Shown here in pieces: positions 1 to 7,869 of a stretch of DNA of 44,333 nucleotides; positions within the stretch are counted from its first letter, which is position 1, and each line of letters starts with the position of its first letter. Both the position numbers and the translations under genes were made by a program. The stretch lies in contig JAOQIN010000010.1 of NCBI GenBank assembly GCA_026134085.1, forward strand, positions 1 through 44,333, given 5' to 3'. Source of the DNA: Candidatus Methanoxibalbensis ujae (GTDB lineage Archaea > Halobacteriota > Syntropharchaeia > Alkanophagales > Methanospirareceae). The notes below the pieces were generated by a model that searched no databases, was not told where the DNA came from, and saw nothing but the letters and a program-made list of their open reading frames with translations.

Positions 1-2
1 AC

Positions 3-179
3 TCTAAGGAAGAGGAGAATCCGATGTTCTATGAGCGATGGAGCGTTTGAGGAGAGAGCATCGTGTCGAGGAAGAAATCAAATAACTGGCTGAAGCAGCT
101 GAAGCGTTTATGCAAGATATACGAGAAAATAGAGAGGAGGAGAGACAACTCACAAGCGCGGTTTTATAACTATGCATAG
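3..179 (+). pseudogene. TnpB (IS200/IS605 OrfB) internal fragment, decayed
   Basis: Read in the frame of base 3, the sequence gives a run beginning SKEEENPMFYERW, then a stop, then SRKKSNNWLKQLKRL followed by KIYEKIERRRDN and a stop at 177-179. This matches the TnpB segment before the RuvC-like domain, usually of the form NP-F---LSRKKKGSNNWLKQ---HEKI-N-R-D. An in-frame stop, the missing ends and loss of the expected DFLHKLS continuation show that it is dead. The N-terminal part may lie outside the window. Family identity is from recognised motifs; decay is seen directly. Confidence 0.72.
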
Positions 180-284
180 CGGTTGAAGCCTTGAAGCCTG
201 AAAAGAAATCTCAATCTTTCATCTGAAATTTCAGTCTTGGGTGACACCAAAACACGCATTATATATCTGCTTGTAGAATACTAA

Positions 285-378
285 AGAGGGGAGCCTGTTG
301 TCTCATACTCCGTGTCACCGTGAGGTGATAATGGGACAAGTTCTTTCGACGAAGCGGGAACCCAGCTGGATGCCCAAG
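285..378 (+). ncRNA. Possible remnant of an IS200/IS605 right end / omega-RNA tail
   Basis: A hairpin TCACC-GTGA-GGTGA (about 315-328) is followed by a small CTT/AAG hairpin and then GAAGCGGGAACCCA (351-364), which resembles the conserved 3' end of many IS200/IS605 elements, where the TnpB guide RNA scaffold ends. It lies downstream of the TnpB fragment in the same orientation, as expected for a shrunken element. A TATA-like TTATATAT at 259-266 could drive this RNA or the next gene. The call rests on motif resemblance and position only. Confidence 0.38.
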
Positions 379-391
379 TGAGGAGGTCACG

Positions 392-1882
392 ATGAAGGTC
401 ATGCTTATAGGATTGGATGGAGCATGCATTGATCTGATAGGGAGATGGGCATGTGATGGAAAATTACCGACATTTGCAAGGCTTATGAGCGAGGGAAGCT
501 ACGGAAATCTTGAAAGTGTCATACCCCCGCTGACTATTCCCGCATGGAACTGCCTGACAACAGGAAAGAATCCCGGGAAAACGGGAATATTCAGCTTCGT
601 GCAGAAGGAATTCGGGAGCTATGAGTTCAAAGTATATCTTGAGCGCTTCATAAAGGAGAGAGATGTGTGGGATGTGTTGAGTGCTCATGGAAAGCGCGTT
701 TTTGTTCTGAATGCGCCGAATGTGATATCCGCATACCCGGTAAATGGCAACATGATCGCCGGCATCCTCTGCCCATCGGAGAATCTATTGACTTATCCGA
801 GAAGTCTGAGGTGGAAACTGGAGGAACTCAATTACAACAGAGGCAGCGGATATCTCATATCATTTCTGGCTGCTGAGGACAGGACATTGTCAAAAACGCT
901 CATGGAGATAACAGAGTCAAACTGCAGGGTGCTCTTCCACCTCATGGAAGATGATTGGGAATTCGGCTTCGTGGTTTTCACCGAGCTCGATGGCGCACAA
1001 CACAAATTCTGGGAAAATGAAATGCTGCTTCTGAGACATTATCGCAATATTGACAGAAAATTGAAGGAAATACTGGATAAATTGCACAAACAAGATGATG
1101 AAGCCATAGTTATAATAGCATCTGATCATGGTTTTGGACCTAATAAAAGAGTGTTTCTTGTGAATGAGTGGCTTGCAAGGAAAAATCTTCTTAAATTGAG
1201 AAGGAAAACATCAGCTATTGCTTTCAATTCTTTTATTCGTGCCTTTGGAGAGGATCGCATACTGTCTGCGCTTGGTGTGTTTATGAGGTTTTCTTTTTTG
1301 ACGCCTCTATATGAGTGCCTGCTCAGGCGTGCTGTGAGCACACCGGTGAAATGGGAAAAGACTGTGGCTTTCAGCTACGGAAACTGGGGCACAATTTACA
1401 TAAACCTGAAGGGGAGGGAGCCGAATGGGATTGTTGAGGAGAACGAATATGAAGCGATGAGAAGCAGCATAATAAAAGAGTTGAGCAAAATATCAGTAAA
1501 GGCACACAGAAGAGAGGAGATCTATCACGGTGAATATGTTGAACATGCGCCCGATGTCATCATAGAGATAGATGAAAATGTGAACTCCGTCAGCGGGAAG
1601 GTGGGATATAACAGGGAGTTCATAAGAGGTTCTCTGCTGAGCGGGTATCACAGCAGAGATAACGGCACTTTTATTGCTTACGGTCATGGGATAAAAGAGA
1701 AAAACAGAATAAGTGCGAGCATATATGATGTGGCACCCACAATACTGTATATCTTCGGCGTTCCCGTCCCGATGGATGTTGATGGCAGAGTTTTGAGGGA
1801 GATATTCAGGGATGATATTTATATGGAAAGAAGGAGAATAACGACGGGGATAAAAGCACTGAAAGAATGTGGCAGGATATGA
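392..1882 (+). CDS. Alkaline-phosphatase-superfamily phosphodiesterase (type I PDE/nucleotide pyrophosphatase-like)
   Basis: A 496-residue cytoplasmic enzyme of the alkaline phosphatase superfamily. It opens with the metal-binding strand MLIGLDGA (Asp9). The likely nucleophile is Thr48 in PPLTIPAW, followed by TTGKNPGKTGIFSF, the usual pattern of the type I phosphodiesterase branch. SDHGFGP in the middle and GYHSRDNGTF near the end supply further metal ligands. No signal peptide or membrane span is seen. The start is well placed behind GAGGAGGTC. In archaea such proteins occur near glycan and lipid-linked sugar genes, which agrees with the second superfamily member and flippase next door; the substrate cannot be told. 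It may be co-transcribed with the following gene, 71 bases downstream. Confidence 0.8.
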   Translation: MKVMLIGLDGACIDLIGRWACDGKLPTFARLMSEGSYGNLESVIPPLTIPAWNCLTTGKNPGKTGIFSFVQKEFGSYEFKVYLERFIKERDVWDVLSAHGKRVFVLNAPNVISAYPVNGNMIAGILCPSENLLTYPRSLRWKLEELNYNRGSGYLISFLAAEDRTLSKTLMEITESNCRVLFHLMEDDWEFGFVVFTELDGAQHKFWENEMLLLRHYRNIDRKLKEILDKLHKQDDEAIVIIASDHGFGPNKRVFLVNEWLARKNLLKLRRKTSAIAFNSFIRAFGEDRILSALGVFMRFSFLTPLYECLLRRAVSTPVKWEKTVAFSYGNWGTIYINLKGREPNGIVEENEYEAMRSSIIKELSKISVKAHRREEIYHGEYVEHAPDVIIEIDENVNSVSGKVGYNREFIRGSLLSGYHSRDNGTFIAYGHGIKEKNRISASIYDVAPTILYIFGVPVPMDVDGRVLREIFRDDIYMERRRITTGIKALKECGRI

Positions 1883-1953
1883 TCGGGAGATGAACGGAAA
1901 AATAATGATGAGTAATGATGAGTTTGATATGTCGGTAACAATGACGGTATGAT

Positions 1954-3264
1954 ATGACGGTGATGGGGGGGGAGAGCGATGATAATGAAGGAGAAAGGCA
2001 CAGTGTCGTTCTTGTGACGATAGATTGTCTGCGGGCGGATTATGTGAGCTGTCTTGGTTTTCCTGAAGAAACAACTCCAACCATAGATCGTCTGGCAGGG
2101 GATGGCATTCTCTTCAGACAGGCGATATCCACAGGCACTTCAACCCCCATATCATTTCCGGGCATCCTCGCATCTGCTTATCCTCAGTACAACACCTGTG
2201 ATCACAGATGGCTCCCGAAAGACACACCTCTGATATCCGAGATTCTGCTGCGAGAGGGCTATAAAACAGCGGCATTCCATTCAGCACCTTTCCTCTCAAG
2301 ATATTATTCGTATGACCGCGGCTTCACATTCTTTTATGACTCCTTGGGAGATATGCGCATGAGCAGAATTATAAGAAATGAGAGACGCAGGATGATTCTG
2401 TTGAAAGCTAAATTTCTGCTCTCCCTGTTCACATTTCCGAGTCTGCCCTACAAAAGGGCTGAGATAATCACAGATAAATCGCTGAAATGGCTTGAAAAAG
2501 TGGAGAAAGGACAGCTTTTCTTCCTCTGGCTGCATTATATGGACACACACCCTCCTTATCTGCCTCCCAAATATGATATTGAAAAATCAAAAGTGAAGGA
2601 ATTGATGAGGAAATTGTTTAAAAACAGAGAGAAAATAACGGATAAAGATCTGAAATTGCTGCTCACACTGTATAAAAGCGAGATAATGTATGTTGACAGC
2701 GAGTTGAATCGTTTTTTTGAGGGACTTGGTGAGATTTATGACGATGCTTACATAATTGTGACTGCTGATCACGGTGAGGAGTTCAGGGAACACGGCATGA
2801 TAGGTCATGCGCTTCCCCGGCAGAAGCCATATGAGGAGTTGATTCATGTGCCATTGATAATCAGAGGTCCCGGACTGAAAAGGGGGCTCGTCGTTGATAG
2901 ATGTGTCAGTCTGCTTGAAATATCTCCAACCATATTGAATCTCCTGAATATCCGCGCTGAGAGCAATATTTTGACGAAGATGAGGAGGTGTGTGATAAGT
3001 GAGAGCTATGTCCTCGGAACCGGAGATATGTATGTCTCCCTGAGGACATCCGACTGGAAATTCATATTTGATTTGAAAAACAAAAGCTGCGAACTTTATA
3101 ATTTGAGAAGAGATCCACGGGAAAAGGATAATCTGTATGAAGAAGAAAAAGACAGAGCAGCAGTTTTCAGATCAATAATAAAAAAACATATTGTGGAGAG
3201 ACAGGTGGGAAAAGAACGCAGGATAATCGGAAAAATGACTGAGAATTTGAGAGGTAGAATATGA
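1954..3264 (+). CDS. Sulfatase-fold hydrolase or transferase without formylglycine motif
   Basis: A 436-residue sulfatase-family protein. The N-terminal metal strand is VVLVTIDCLRADY (Asp24), and the C-terminal half has TADHGEEFREHGMIGH and IHVPLIIRGPG, both typical. The nucleophile region reads TGTSTPISFPG: where a true sulfatase has C/S-x-P-x-R there is S63-T-P-I-S67, so the Arg needed for formylglycine maturation is missing. A Ser/Thr-nucleophile phosphohydrolase or phosphoglycerol-transferase activity is therefore as likely as sulfate ester hydrolysis. No signal peptide is visible. The start is uncertain: ATG 1954 and ATG 1963 are in frame and neither has a good ribosome site. Its stop codon abuts the stop of the convergent flippase gene with no base between. 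Confidence 0.78.
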   Translation: MTVMGGESDDNEGERHSVVLVTIDCLRADYVSCLGFPEETTPTIDRLAGDGILFRQAISTGTSTPISFPGILASAYPQYNTCDHRWLPKDTPLISEILLREGYKTAAFHSAPFLSRYYSYDRGFTFFYDSLGDMRMSRIIRNERRRMILLKAKFLLSLFTFPSLPYKRAEIITDKSLKWLEKVEKGQLFFLWLHYMDTHPPYLPPKYDIEKSKVKELMRKLFKNREKITDKDLKLLLTLYKSEIMYVDSELNRFFEGLGEIYDDAYIIVTADHGEEFREHGMIGHALPRQKPYEELIHVPLIIRGPGLKRGLVVDRCVSLLEISPTILNLLNIRAESNILTKMRRCVISESYVLGTGDMYVSLRTSDWKFIFDLKNKSCELYNLRRDPREKDNLYEEEKDRAAVFRSIIKKHIVERQVGKERRIIGKMTENLRGRI

Positions 3265-4821
3265 TCATGAATTCAATCTGTGTGATATCAATTTCAACAT
3301 AATCATGTCCTCCTCATCAAGGCTTCTTGTGATGAGAAAACATGCGCCATAAACGGCTGAGGACAGAAGAAAGAAGGAGGCGACAGCCCATATGGATGTG
3401 CAGCATAAATAACCGAAAACAAGATAAGAAACGGATAAAAGAGGTGTTGATGTGATTACTGGTTTGAGATATTTCTTTGTGAAGGGATGTATTCCGTGAA
3501 TATGAAAGATCTGCACGGATGTGAGTGCATTTATCACGGCGATGGAGATTGCGGAAGCCATAGCTGCACCCGTCATACCGTGCGATTTTATGAAAATTAT
3601 ATTTAAAGTTGCGTTCATCGCCACTCCTATAACACTGTTCATCATGCTGAGTCTGGTTTTCCCGAGCACAACCAGTGTCATCATATTGGGTCCCAGGAAA
3701 ACATGGATGAGCATTCCGGCTGCCAGTATCTGGAGGGCTGTGCTCGCTTGAGCATACGAGTGTCCGAATATGAAACCCAATATTTGCTCCGGGAAAAGAA
3801 AAACTGTTATAAAAAAGGGGAATGTTAAAGAGAAAATCCATTTAGTAAGCACAGTATAACATCGTTTCACCTCATTTATCTGTCCTCTTGAATATAATTG
3901 TGATGCTATTGACACATAGATAAATGTCAAAGAGGATAGAAAAATCTGAATGAGCTGAGATGTGGAGCGTGCTGTGTTGTATAATCCCACGATGTCAGCT
4001 GTTCGGAAATATCCGAGCATCAGATTATCTGTTCTGAGCATAATTATGCCTGAGACATTTGCTATGAGCAGAGGTGTTGAGAAAAGGAGAAGACTCTTTA
4101 TGCCACCGTTCAGATAACTGCCGTTAACGCCGCAGGCTCTGAGTGTATATGCAGCAAACAGGATCGTGGTGGTCATTATTGCGAGAAAATAAGCGCAGAT
4201 AATTCCCAGTAATGAATAACCGAGAGCGACAGCGAACGCAATGAAAATCACTTCAAGCGCATACATGAGCACATCTCTGAAAATTACCTTCTCCTGAATT
4301 CTGTCATATCCTCTGAATACCGATGATAGCATCTCCACTGTCACATAGAAGGGAAGAGAAACAGCGAAAATCTGAAATATTGGCTGTGACGATGCTGGCA
4401 GATGGAAGAGAGATGTGAGAAGAGGAGATGCGAAGAAAAGGGATGCACTGCAGATGGCGCTCGCGAGTAGTGAGAGTTTAAGTGATGCAACTGCGACACC
4501 TCTTGCCCTCTCAAATTCTCCCCTGCCACGAAAGAATGCGATGCATCTTGGAGCTGCCGCTTGCAAACCAAGAGAGGCGAGAATCACACAGATCTGGAAA
4601 AGCGAGAGGGAAAGACTGAAAATTCCATACTCATATTGTGATGTGTGTCTTGCGACAAGCACTTTTATGACGAAATCAAGAATTCCGAAAATGACAAGCC
4701 CGAAGAATGCGAGTGCTGTTCCTTTTGCTGCTCTGAAGAGAGCATCTGCGATCTCATCCTGCAGGCCGTGGCTGTTCTCCTCTTTTTCACACTTCTCCTC
4801 TCCTCTGAGCATTCTTTTCAC
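3265..4821 (-). CDS. Polysaccharide/lipid-linked oligosaccharide flippase (MOP superfamily, Wzx-like)
   Basis: A 518-residue integral membrane protein with about 12-14 hydrophobic helices, a charged N-terminal tail of about 30 residues, and the layout of the polysaccharide biosynthesis (RfbX/Wzx) family: ALFRAAKGTALAFFG at the first helix, QYEYGIFSLSLSLFQI in the second, and repeated G-Y-N-R/T-S motifs (GLYNTARSTSQLIQ). It should flip lipid-linked glycans for S-layer or lipid glycosylation. Position next to two alkaline-phosphatase-superfamily enzymes fits this role. The reading frame opens with GTG 4821; ATG 4812 is an in-frame alternative and no convincing ribosome site separates them. Confidence 0.85.
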   Translation of the reverse strand: MKRMLRGEEKCEKEENSHGLQDEIADALFRAAKGTALAFFGLVIFGILDFVIKVLVARHTSQYEYGIFSLSLSLFQICVILASLGLQAAAPRCIAFFRGRGEFERARGVAVASLKLSLLASAICSASLFFASPLLTSLFHLPASSQPIFQIFAVSLPFYVTVEMLSSVFRGYDRIQEKVIFRDVLMYALEVIFIAFAVALGYSLLGIICAYFLAIMTTTILFAAYTLRACGVNGSYLNGGIKSLLLFSTPLLIANVSGIIMLRTDNLMLGYFRTADIVGLYNTARSTSQLIQIFLSSLTFIYVSIASQLYSRGQINEVKRCYTVLTKWIFSLTFPFFITVFLFPEQILGFIFGHSYAQASTALQILAAGMLIHVFLGPNMMTLVVLGKTRLSMMNSVIGVAMNATLNIIFIKSHGMTGAAMASAISIAVINALTSVQIFHIHGIHPFTKKYLKPVITSTPLLSVSYLVFGYLCCTSIWAVASFFLLSSAVYGACFLITRSLDEEDMIMLKLISHRLNS

Positions 4822-4885
4822 TTTTTGAAATTTCTTCTCATTTTTTTCTCGTGCTCAAATCTGACGCTTTTCATGTTCCCGCTGC

Positions 4886-4914
4886 GGAGTGCAGGGAGTG
4901 CAGGGAGTGCAGGG
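4886..4914. repeat. Short tandem repeat (GGAGTGCAG unit, about 3 copies)
   Basis: The 9-base unit GGAGTGCAG is repeated about three times in the 203-base spacer between the divergent flippase and cytochrome genes. Apart from this and the promoter-like sequence just downstream, the spacer shows nothing recognisable. Confidence 0.7.
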
Positions 4915-4972
4915 GCGGCAATGAGGAGCAAGGGCGGCGATGAGGAGGCGGAGATACGGAATAAAACAGAAA

Positions 4973-4986
4973 GTTTTATATTTTAT
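4973..4986 (+). promoter_or_regulatory. TATA-like promoter element of the cytochrome c gene
   Basis: The A/T-rich stretch GTTTTATATTTTAT lies about 40-50 bases before the cytochrome start codon, the right distance for an archaeal TATA box with a short leader carrying the GAGAGGTG ribosome site. It stands out from G-rich surroundings. No BRE was scored. Confidence 0.5.
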
Positions 4987-5024
4987 TTTCGTGAAGAGGA
5001 GGCGGATGGAGAGGTGTTTTTCAA

Positions 5025-5633
5025 ATGGAGAAAGGAGAGATTGTGCTTATAGGACTTGTTGTGCTGACGTTCATAGGTTTTGCCGGTGGCGCTGTGATCA
5101 TGCAACAGCAGATGAAGCACATGCCTATGGAGAGCTGCGCTCAGATGTGCCACGAGATGCACGAATATTATGTTTCTTTCATAGAATCGGAACATGCGAA
5201 GGAAATACATGACTGCCATGAGTGCCACGAATCTCATGAGGATATGATAGGTGAAATGCTGATGTATGGCAAGGAGATGGTGAAGCACATGGAAATACAG
5301 TATCATAAGATGCATGGCGGAGAGGTTGAGAAAATAGAGCAGAAGCCGCCTTCCTCTCCAGAAAATGAGGTGTGCATGAAGTGCCACGAGACAGGTGAGA
5401 AAGGAGCGCCAATCGTGTCTGAGGAAATTTCGCCAAACGGCACAACCTGCATCACCTGCCACCTCACCATACCGCATGAGGAGCATCCGATAGGCGAATA
5501 CGGAAAGCCGGACAGCAAATATCGGGGATATGAAAGCCCTGTATATGAGGGGAGAGAGTGCGTAGCATGCCACAGTGATCACTCAATGGTGGTGACAGAA
5601 GACACATGCGTGAGCTGCCACAGGCATTATTAG
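5025..5633 (+). CDS. Membrane-anchored multihaem cytochrome c (NapC/NrfH-like)
   Basis: A 202-residue protein with one N-terminal hydrophobic segment (residues about 6-26) serving as signal anchor, then an extracytoplasmic haem domain. Five canonical CXXCH sites are at Cys64, 117, 142, 179 and 195. A sixth at Cys38 is expanded to CAQMCH (CX3CH), immediately after a Met-rich MKHMPM stretch. Many extra His and Met residues could be distal ligands. The arrangement suggests an electron-transfer protein between membrane quinol or methanophenazine pools and outer acceptors, as known for NapC/NrfH proteins and as plausible for cytochrome-rich anaerobic archaea; the partner is unknown. The start follows GAGAGGTG. 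It stands alone between divergent and convergent neighbours. Confidence 0.87.
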   Translation: MEKGEIVLIGLVVLTFIGFAGGAVIMQQQMKHMPMESCAQMCHEMHEYYVSFIESEHAKEIHDCHECHESHEDMIGEMLMYGKEMVKHMEIQYHKMHGGEVEKIEQKPPSSPENEVCMKCHETGEKGAPIVSEEISPNGTTCITCHLTIPHEEHPIGEYGKPDSKYRGYESPVYEGRECVACHSDHSMVVTEDTCVSCHRHY

Positions 5634-5681
5634 AGGGAAAAAACAGCAGAAGGAAAAAAACAGCACGCACTGCAGCGGAGA

Positions 5682-6650
5682 TCACAGCAGCCTCGCGTTC
5701 AAAATGCGATAATCGCCGTTCAGACAGCACTTCACAACATCCTTCAAAAACTCCACATTTCTGTGCAAATAAGTGCGCGCTCTCTCATATATGTCATCAA
5801 CGCCCTGCCGCAACGACCTCGCATATTCTCTTATGTATTGCTGCTCGCTCAGATATCCAGCTTTGAACTCCACTGATGCTCTGTGTATCATATCAGAAAT
5901 ACATTTCATCACATATCCGTCAGGCATAACAAACAGAGGAGTGCCGAAAATTTCTATTATCTCATCACATTTTTCAATTTTTTCAATCTTTTTAATTTTT
6001 TCAATCTTTTCAATCAAAAACGCATTTATCGCATATCTCTGCATCCCTCTTGCGATCTTTTCCTCCATCTCCATCACATGAACAGGTGCTGATATCCTCG
6101 GTGAAATCCTTATTATTCCCGCTTTTTCAGCTTTTTCATTTCTTTCGGCTCTTTCAGCTTCATCTCTCGCAATTTGCAGCAGTTCAGCGTAGAGATTTGC
6201 ATATTCATCACTCAGTATGTGAGCATGTGTGTCCTCATGAACGATCCTTATCAGTATGAATCTCGGAACAGACAGGTCATACACCTTATATCTGCGGCGA
6301 AAAAACCCGACCCTCAGGATCTCATAGTTCTCCATCAGAATGAAAGATGTTCCACTTCTGACATCAAACATTGAAAAATATAAGTGTTCAAGATGAGACT
6401 TCACAGTTGTTCTTCCTGCGGAAACTGCATCACTCAAACGCTCACCTATCCATTTTGACGCACTTCTCATTCCTGTTTCCCTTTCAAATTTGAGAACGAA
6501 CTGCTCAATTTCTCCAAGTATATCAAAAAATCTCTCTGCTGATATGTTGTTCATGCTGTTAAATGTGCGGAAGGGCTCTTCGTCGGCACTTTCAATCATC
6601 CTCTCCGCGCTGTCAGTGAGTTTCAGCTTCCAGTGCCTTTTCATTGCCAC
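5682..6650 (-). CDS. Unrecognised protein, 322 aa, charged with a K/I/E repeat
   Basis: I do not recognise this family. It is soluble and largely helical. An N-terminal part (residues 1-120) includes KFERETGMRSASKWIGERL. A middle part has alternating hydrophobic residues and RIVHEDTHAHI. A low-complexity lysine/isoleucine/glutamate stretch (built from IEKI and IKKIEK units) lies near residues 214-228, and a helical C-terminal part follows. The HEDTH sequence is not a credible HEXXH peptidase site, because the second ligand position is Thr-His rather than x-x-His in a helix. It is the last gene of the minus-strand run PorG, PorD, this gene, 44 bases after PorD, so it may be co-transcribed. The repeat is encoded by a simple T/C-rich tract. 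Confidence 0.6.
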   Translation of the reverse strand: MAMKRHWKLKLTDSAERMIESADEEPFRTFNSMNNISAERFFDILGEIEQFVLKFERETGMRSASKWIGERLSDAVSAGRTTVKSHLEHLYFSMFDVRSGTSFILMENYEILRVGFFRRRYKVYDLSVPRFILIRIVHEDTHAHILSDEYANLYAELLQIARDEAERAERNEKAEKAGIIRISPRISAPVHVMEMEEKIARGMQRYAINAFLIEKIEKIKKIEKIEKCDEIIEIFGTPLFVMPDGYVMKCISDMIHRASVEFKAGYLSEQQYIREYARSLRQGVDDIYERARTYLHRNVEFLKDVVKCCLNGDYRILNARLL

Positions 6651-6694
6651 TGTGAATGCGGGATGCGACGCTGTTGCCTGCGCTGCGATGTGAG

Positions 6695-6982
6695 CTACTC
6701 CTTCTTCTCCTCAATCATTCTGATAACGCCCCTCGGACATTCGTAGGCGCATATGCCGCAGCCCTTGCAGTAATAGAGATTGGCATCAAAATATCCGTCT
6801 TCTGTTCTGTATATGCATCCTTCAGGGCAGAATATGTAGCAGATACCGCACTTTATGCACTTTTCATTGTCTCTGACCGGTACTTCTGAGCGCCAATCAC
6901 CCGTTTTGTATTCTGATGCGCTGCCGGGTTCTTTTACAATTGCTCCAATCTCCACCTCATGCCACTTTATGTCTATCTTCAT
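6695..6982 (-). CDS. porD: Pyruvate/2-oxoacid:ferredoxin oxidoreductase delta subunit (2[4Fe-4S])
   Basis: A 95-residue protein with the PorD layout: a short N-terminal arm (GAIVKEPGSASEYKTGDWR), then two [4Fe-4S] clusters, CIKCGICYIFCPEG and CKGCGICAYECPRG. In the family it passes electrons from the thiamine-diphosphate site of the alpha/beta subunits to ferredoxin during reversible acetyl-CoA to pyruvate conversion. The start is fixed by a strong GGAGGTGAG site on the minus strand. It follows PorG by 78 bases, the standard gamma-delta order, but the alpha and beta genes that normally come next are replaced by an unrelated protein. Confidence 0.88.
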   Translation of the reverse strand: MKIDIKWHEVEIGAIVKEPGSASEYKTGDWRSEVPVRDNEKCIKCGICYIFCPEGCIYRTEDGYFDANLYYCKGCGICAYECPRGVIRMIEEKKE

Positions 6983-7060
6983 ACTATCTCACCTCCTCTT
7001 ATCTCTTATCTCACTTCCCATTTCTCATTTCTCACTTCTCACTTCTCATTTCCATGTTTC

Positions 7061-7627
7061 CTATTCTCCTCTCTCTCCACTCAACTGCTGAACCCGCACT
7101 TGTGTCTCATCGTATGCCTTTCTCATTGTATCTATGTTTTTTGAGGCGAGTTTTCCGAAGCGCTCCCGCATTTTTTCTTCCAGCGAATTCAATGATACAA
7201 TTCCCGTGGCTTTTGTAAGCGCTCCAGCCATTGCTGTGTTTGTTATAGGGACGCCGAGTATCTCTCTTGCGATGCTTGTAGCATCAACTGTCGCGACTTT
7301 ATGTGCAATTTTCAACTCCTCAGGCTTTTTATTCGTGTTGACAACAGCGGTCCCGTCCTTTTTCAGTCTATCAACAACATCTCCGACGCCGAGCAGCGAT
7401 TCATCAAGGACAATAAGCACATCAGGCTCCAATATCTCAGACCGAATTTTTATGCGATCCTTCTCATCCACACGAACAAACGCGAGAACAGGTGCACCCC
7501 TCCGCTCAGGTCCGAAGGACGGCATTGACTGCGCATGCTTTCCCTCGTAAATCGCCGCATGTGCAACGAGCTCGGCAAGCGTTACGCCACCTTGACCTCC
7601 TCTGCCGTATATGCAAATCTCTATCAT
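7061..7627 (-). CDS. porG: Pyruvate/2-oxoacid:ferredoxin oxidoreductase gamma subunit
   Basis: A 188-residue gamma subunit. It starts MIEICIYGRGGQGGV, the hallmark glycine-rich N-terminus of this family, and continues with SFGPERRGAPV and VLDESLL. The upstream in-frame extension of 23 residues is not homologous to the family, so the start is placed at 7627, giving the usual length. The protein forms the CoA-handling domain of pyruvate or another 2-oxoacid oxidoreductase together with PorA, PorB and PorD. Only PorD is present downstream. Two-subunit partners elsewhere in the genome must be assumed if the enzyme is active. Confidence 0.87.
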   Translation of the reverse strand: MIEICIYGRGGQGGVTLAELVAHAAIYEGKHAQSMPSFGPERRGAPVLAFVRVDEKDRIKIRSEILEPDVLIVLDESLLGVGDVVDRLKKDGTAVVNTNKKPEELKIAHKVATVDATSIAREILGVPITNTAMAGALTKATGIVSLNSLEEKMRERFGKLASKNIDTMRKAYDETQVRVQQLSGERGE

Positions 7628-7696
7628 CAACAGAAAATCCCCATCACAAAATATAACTTGTTTCCCATTTCCTGCACTGCACCACACTCCACGCAT

Positions 7697-7869
7697 CCCA
7701 CTTCATGCTTCATACCTTATACTCTATACCATGCCTCATACCATACTTCACACTTCACAACAATTATATCACACAGCACATCTCACTCATCACTCCTCGC
7801 CCATCGTACATCATTCATCACTCATCCTTCATCTCACTCCTCATCATATGAGCTCACAATCTCAGCAGT
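7697..7869. repeat. Low-complexity TCA/CAT-rich spacer
   Basis: The spacer between porG and the Cas4-like gene is made of imperfect CATCACTCAT/CCATACTTCACA-type runs with almost no G on the plus strand. A minus-strand TATA-like TGATATAATTG near 7763-7773 could serve porG. The phrase CTCAGCAGTTT(A/G) occurs twice, at about 7860-7888, at the 3' end of the Cas4-like gene. No gene is evident. Confidence 0.5.

Noticed and set aside
1493-2080. Minus-strand open frame of 195 codons opposite the first two genes
   Set aside because: Antisense to two clearly real enzymes, Ser/Tyr/Ile-rich composition typical of shadow frames, no family resemblance and no ribosome site.
6151-6240. HEDTH in the unknown protein as a zinc-peptidase site
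   Set aside because: Not an HEXXH (the fifth residue relation fails in context: H-E-D-T-H would fit only by letter, there is no hydrophobic helix nor a third ligand), so I do not claim peptidase activity.
7628-7696. N-terminal extension of PorG by 23 residues
   Set aside because: Family members start at the glycine-rich MIEICIYGRGGQGG; the extra residues lack homology.
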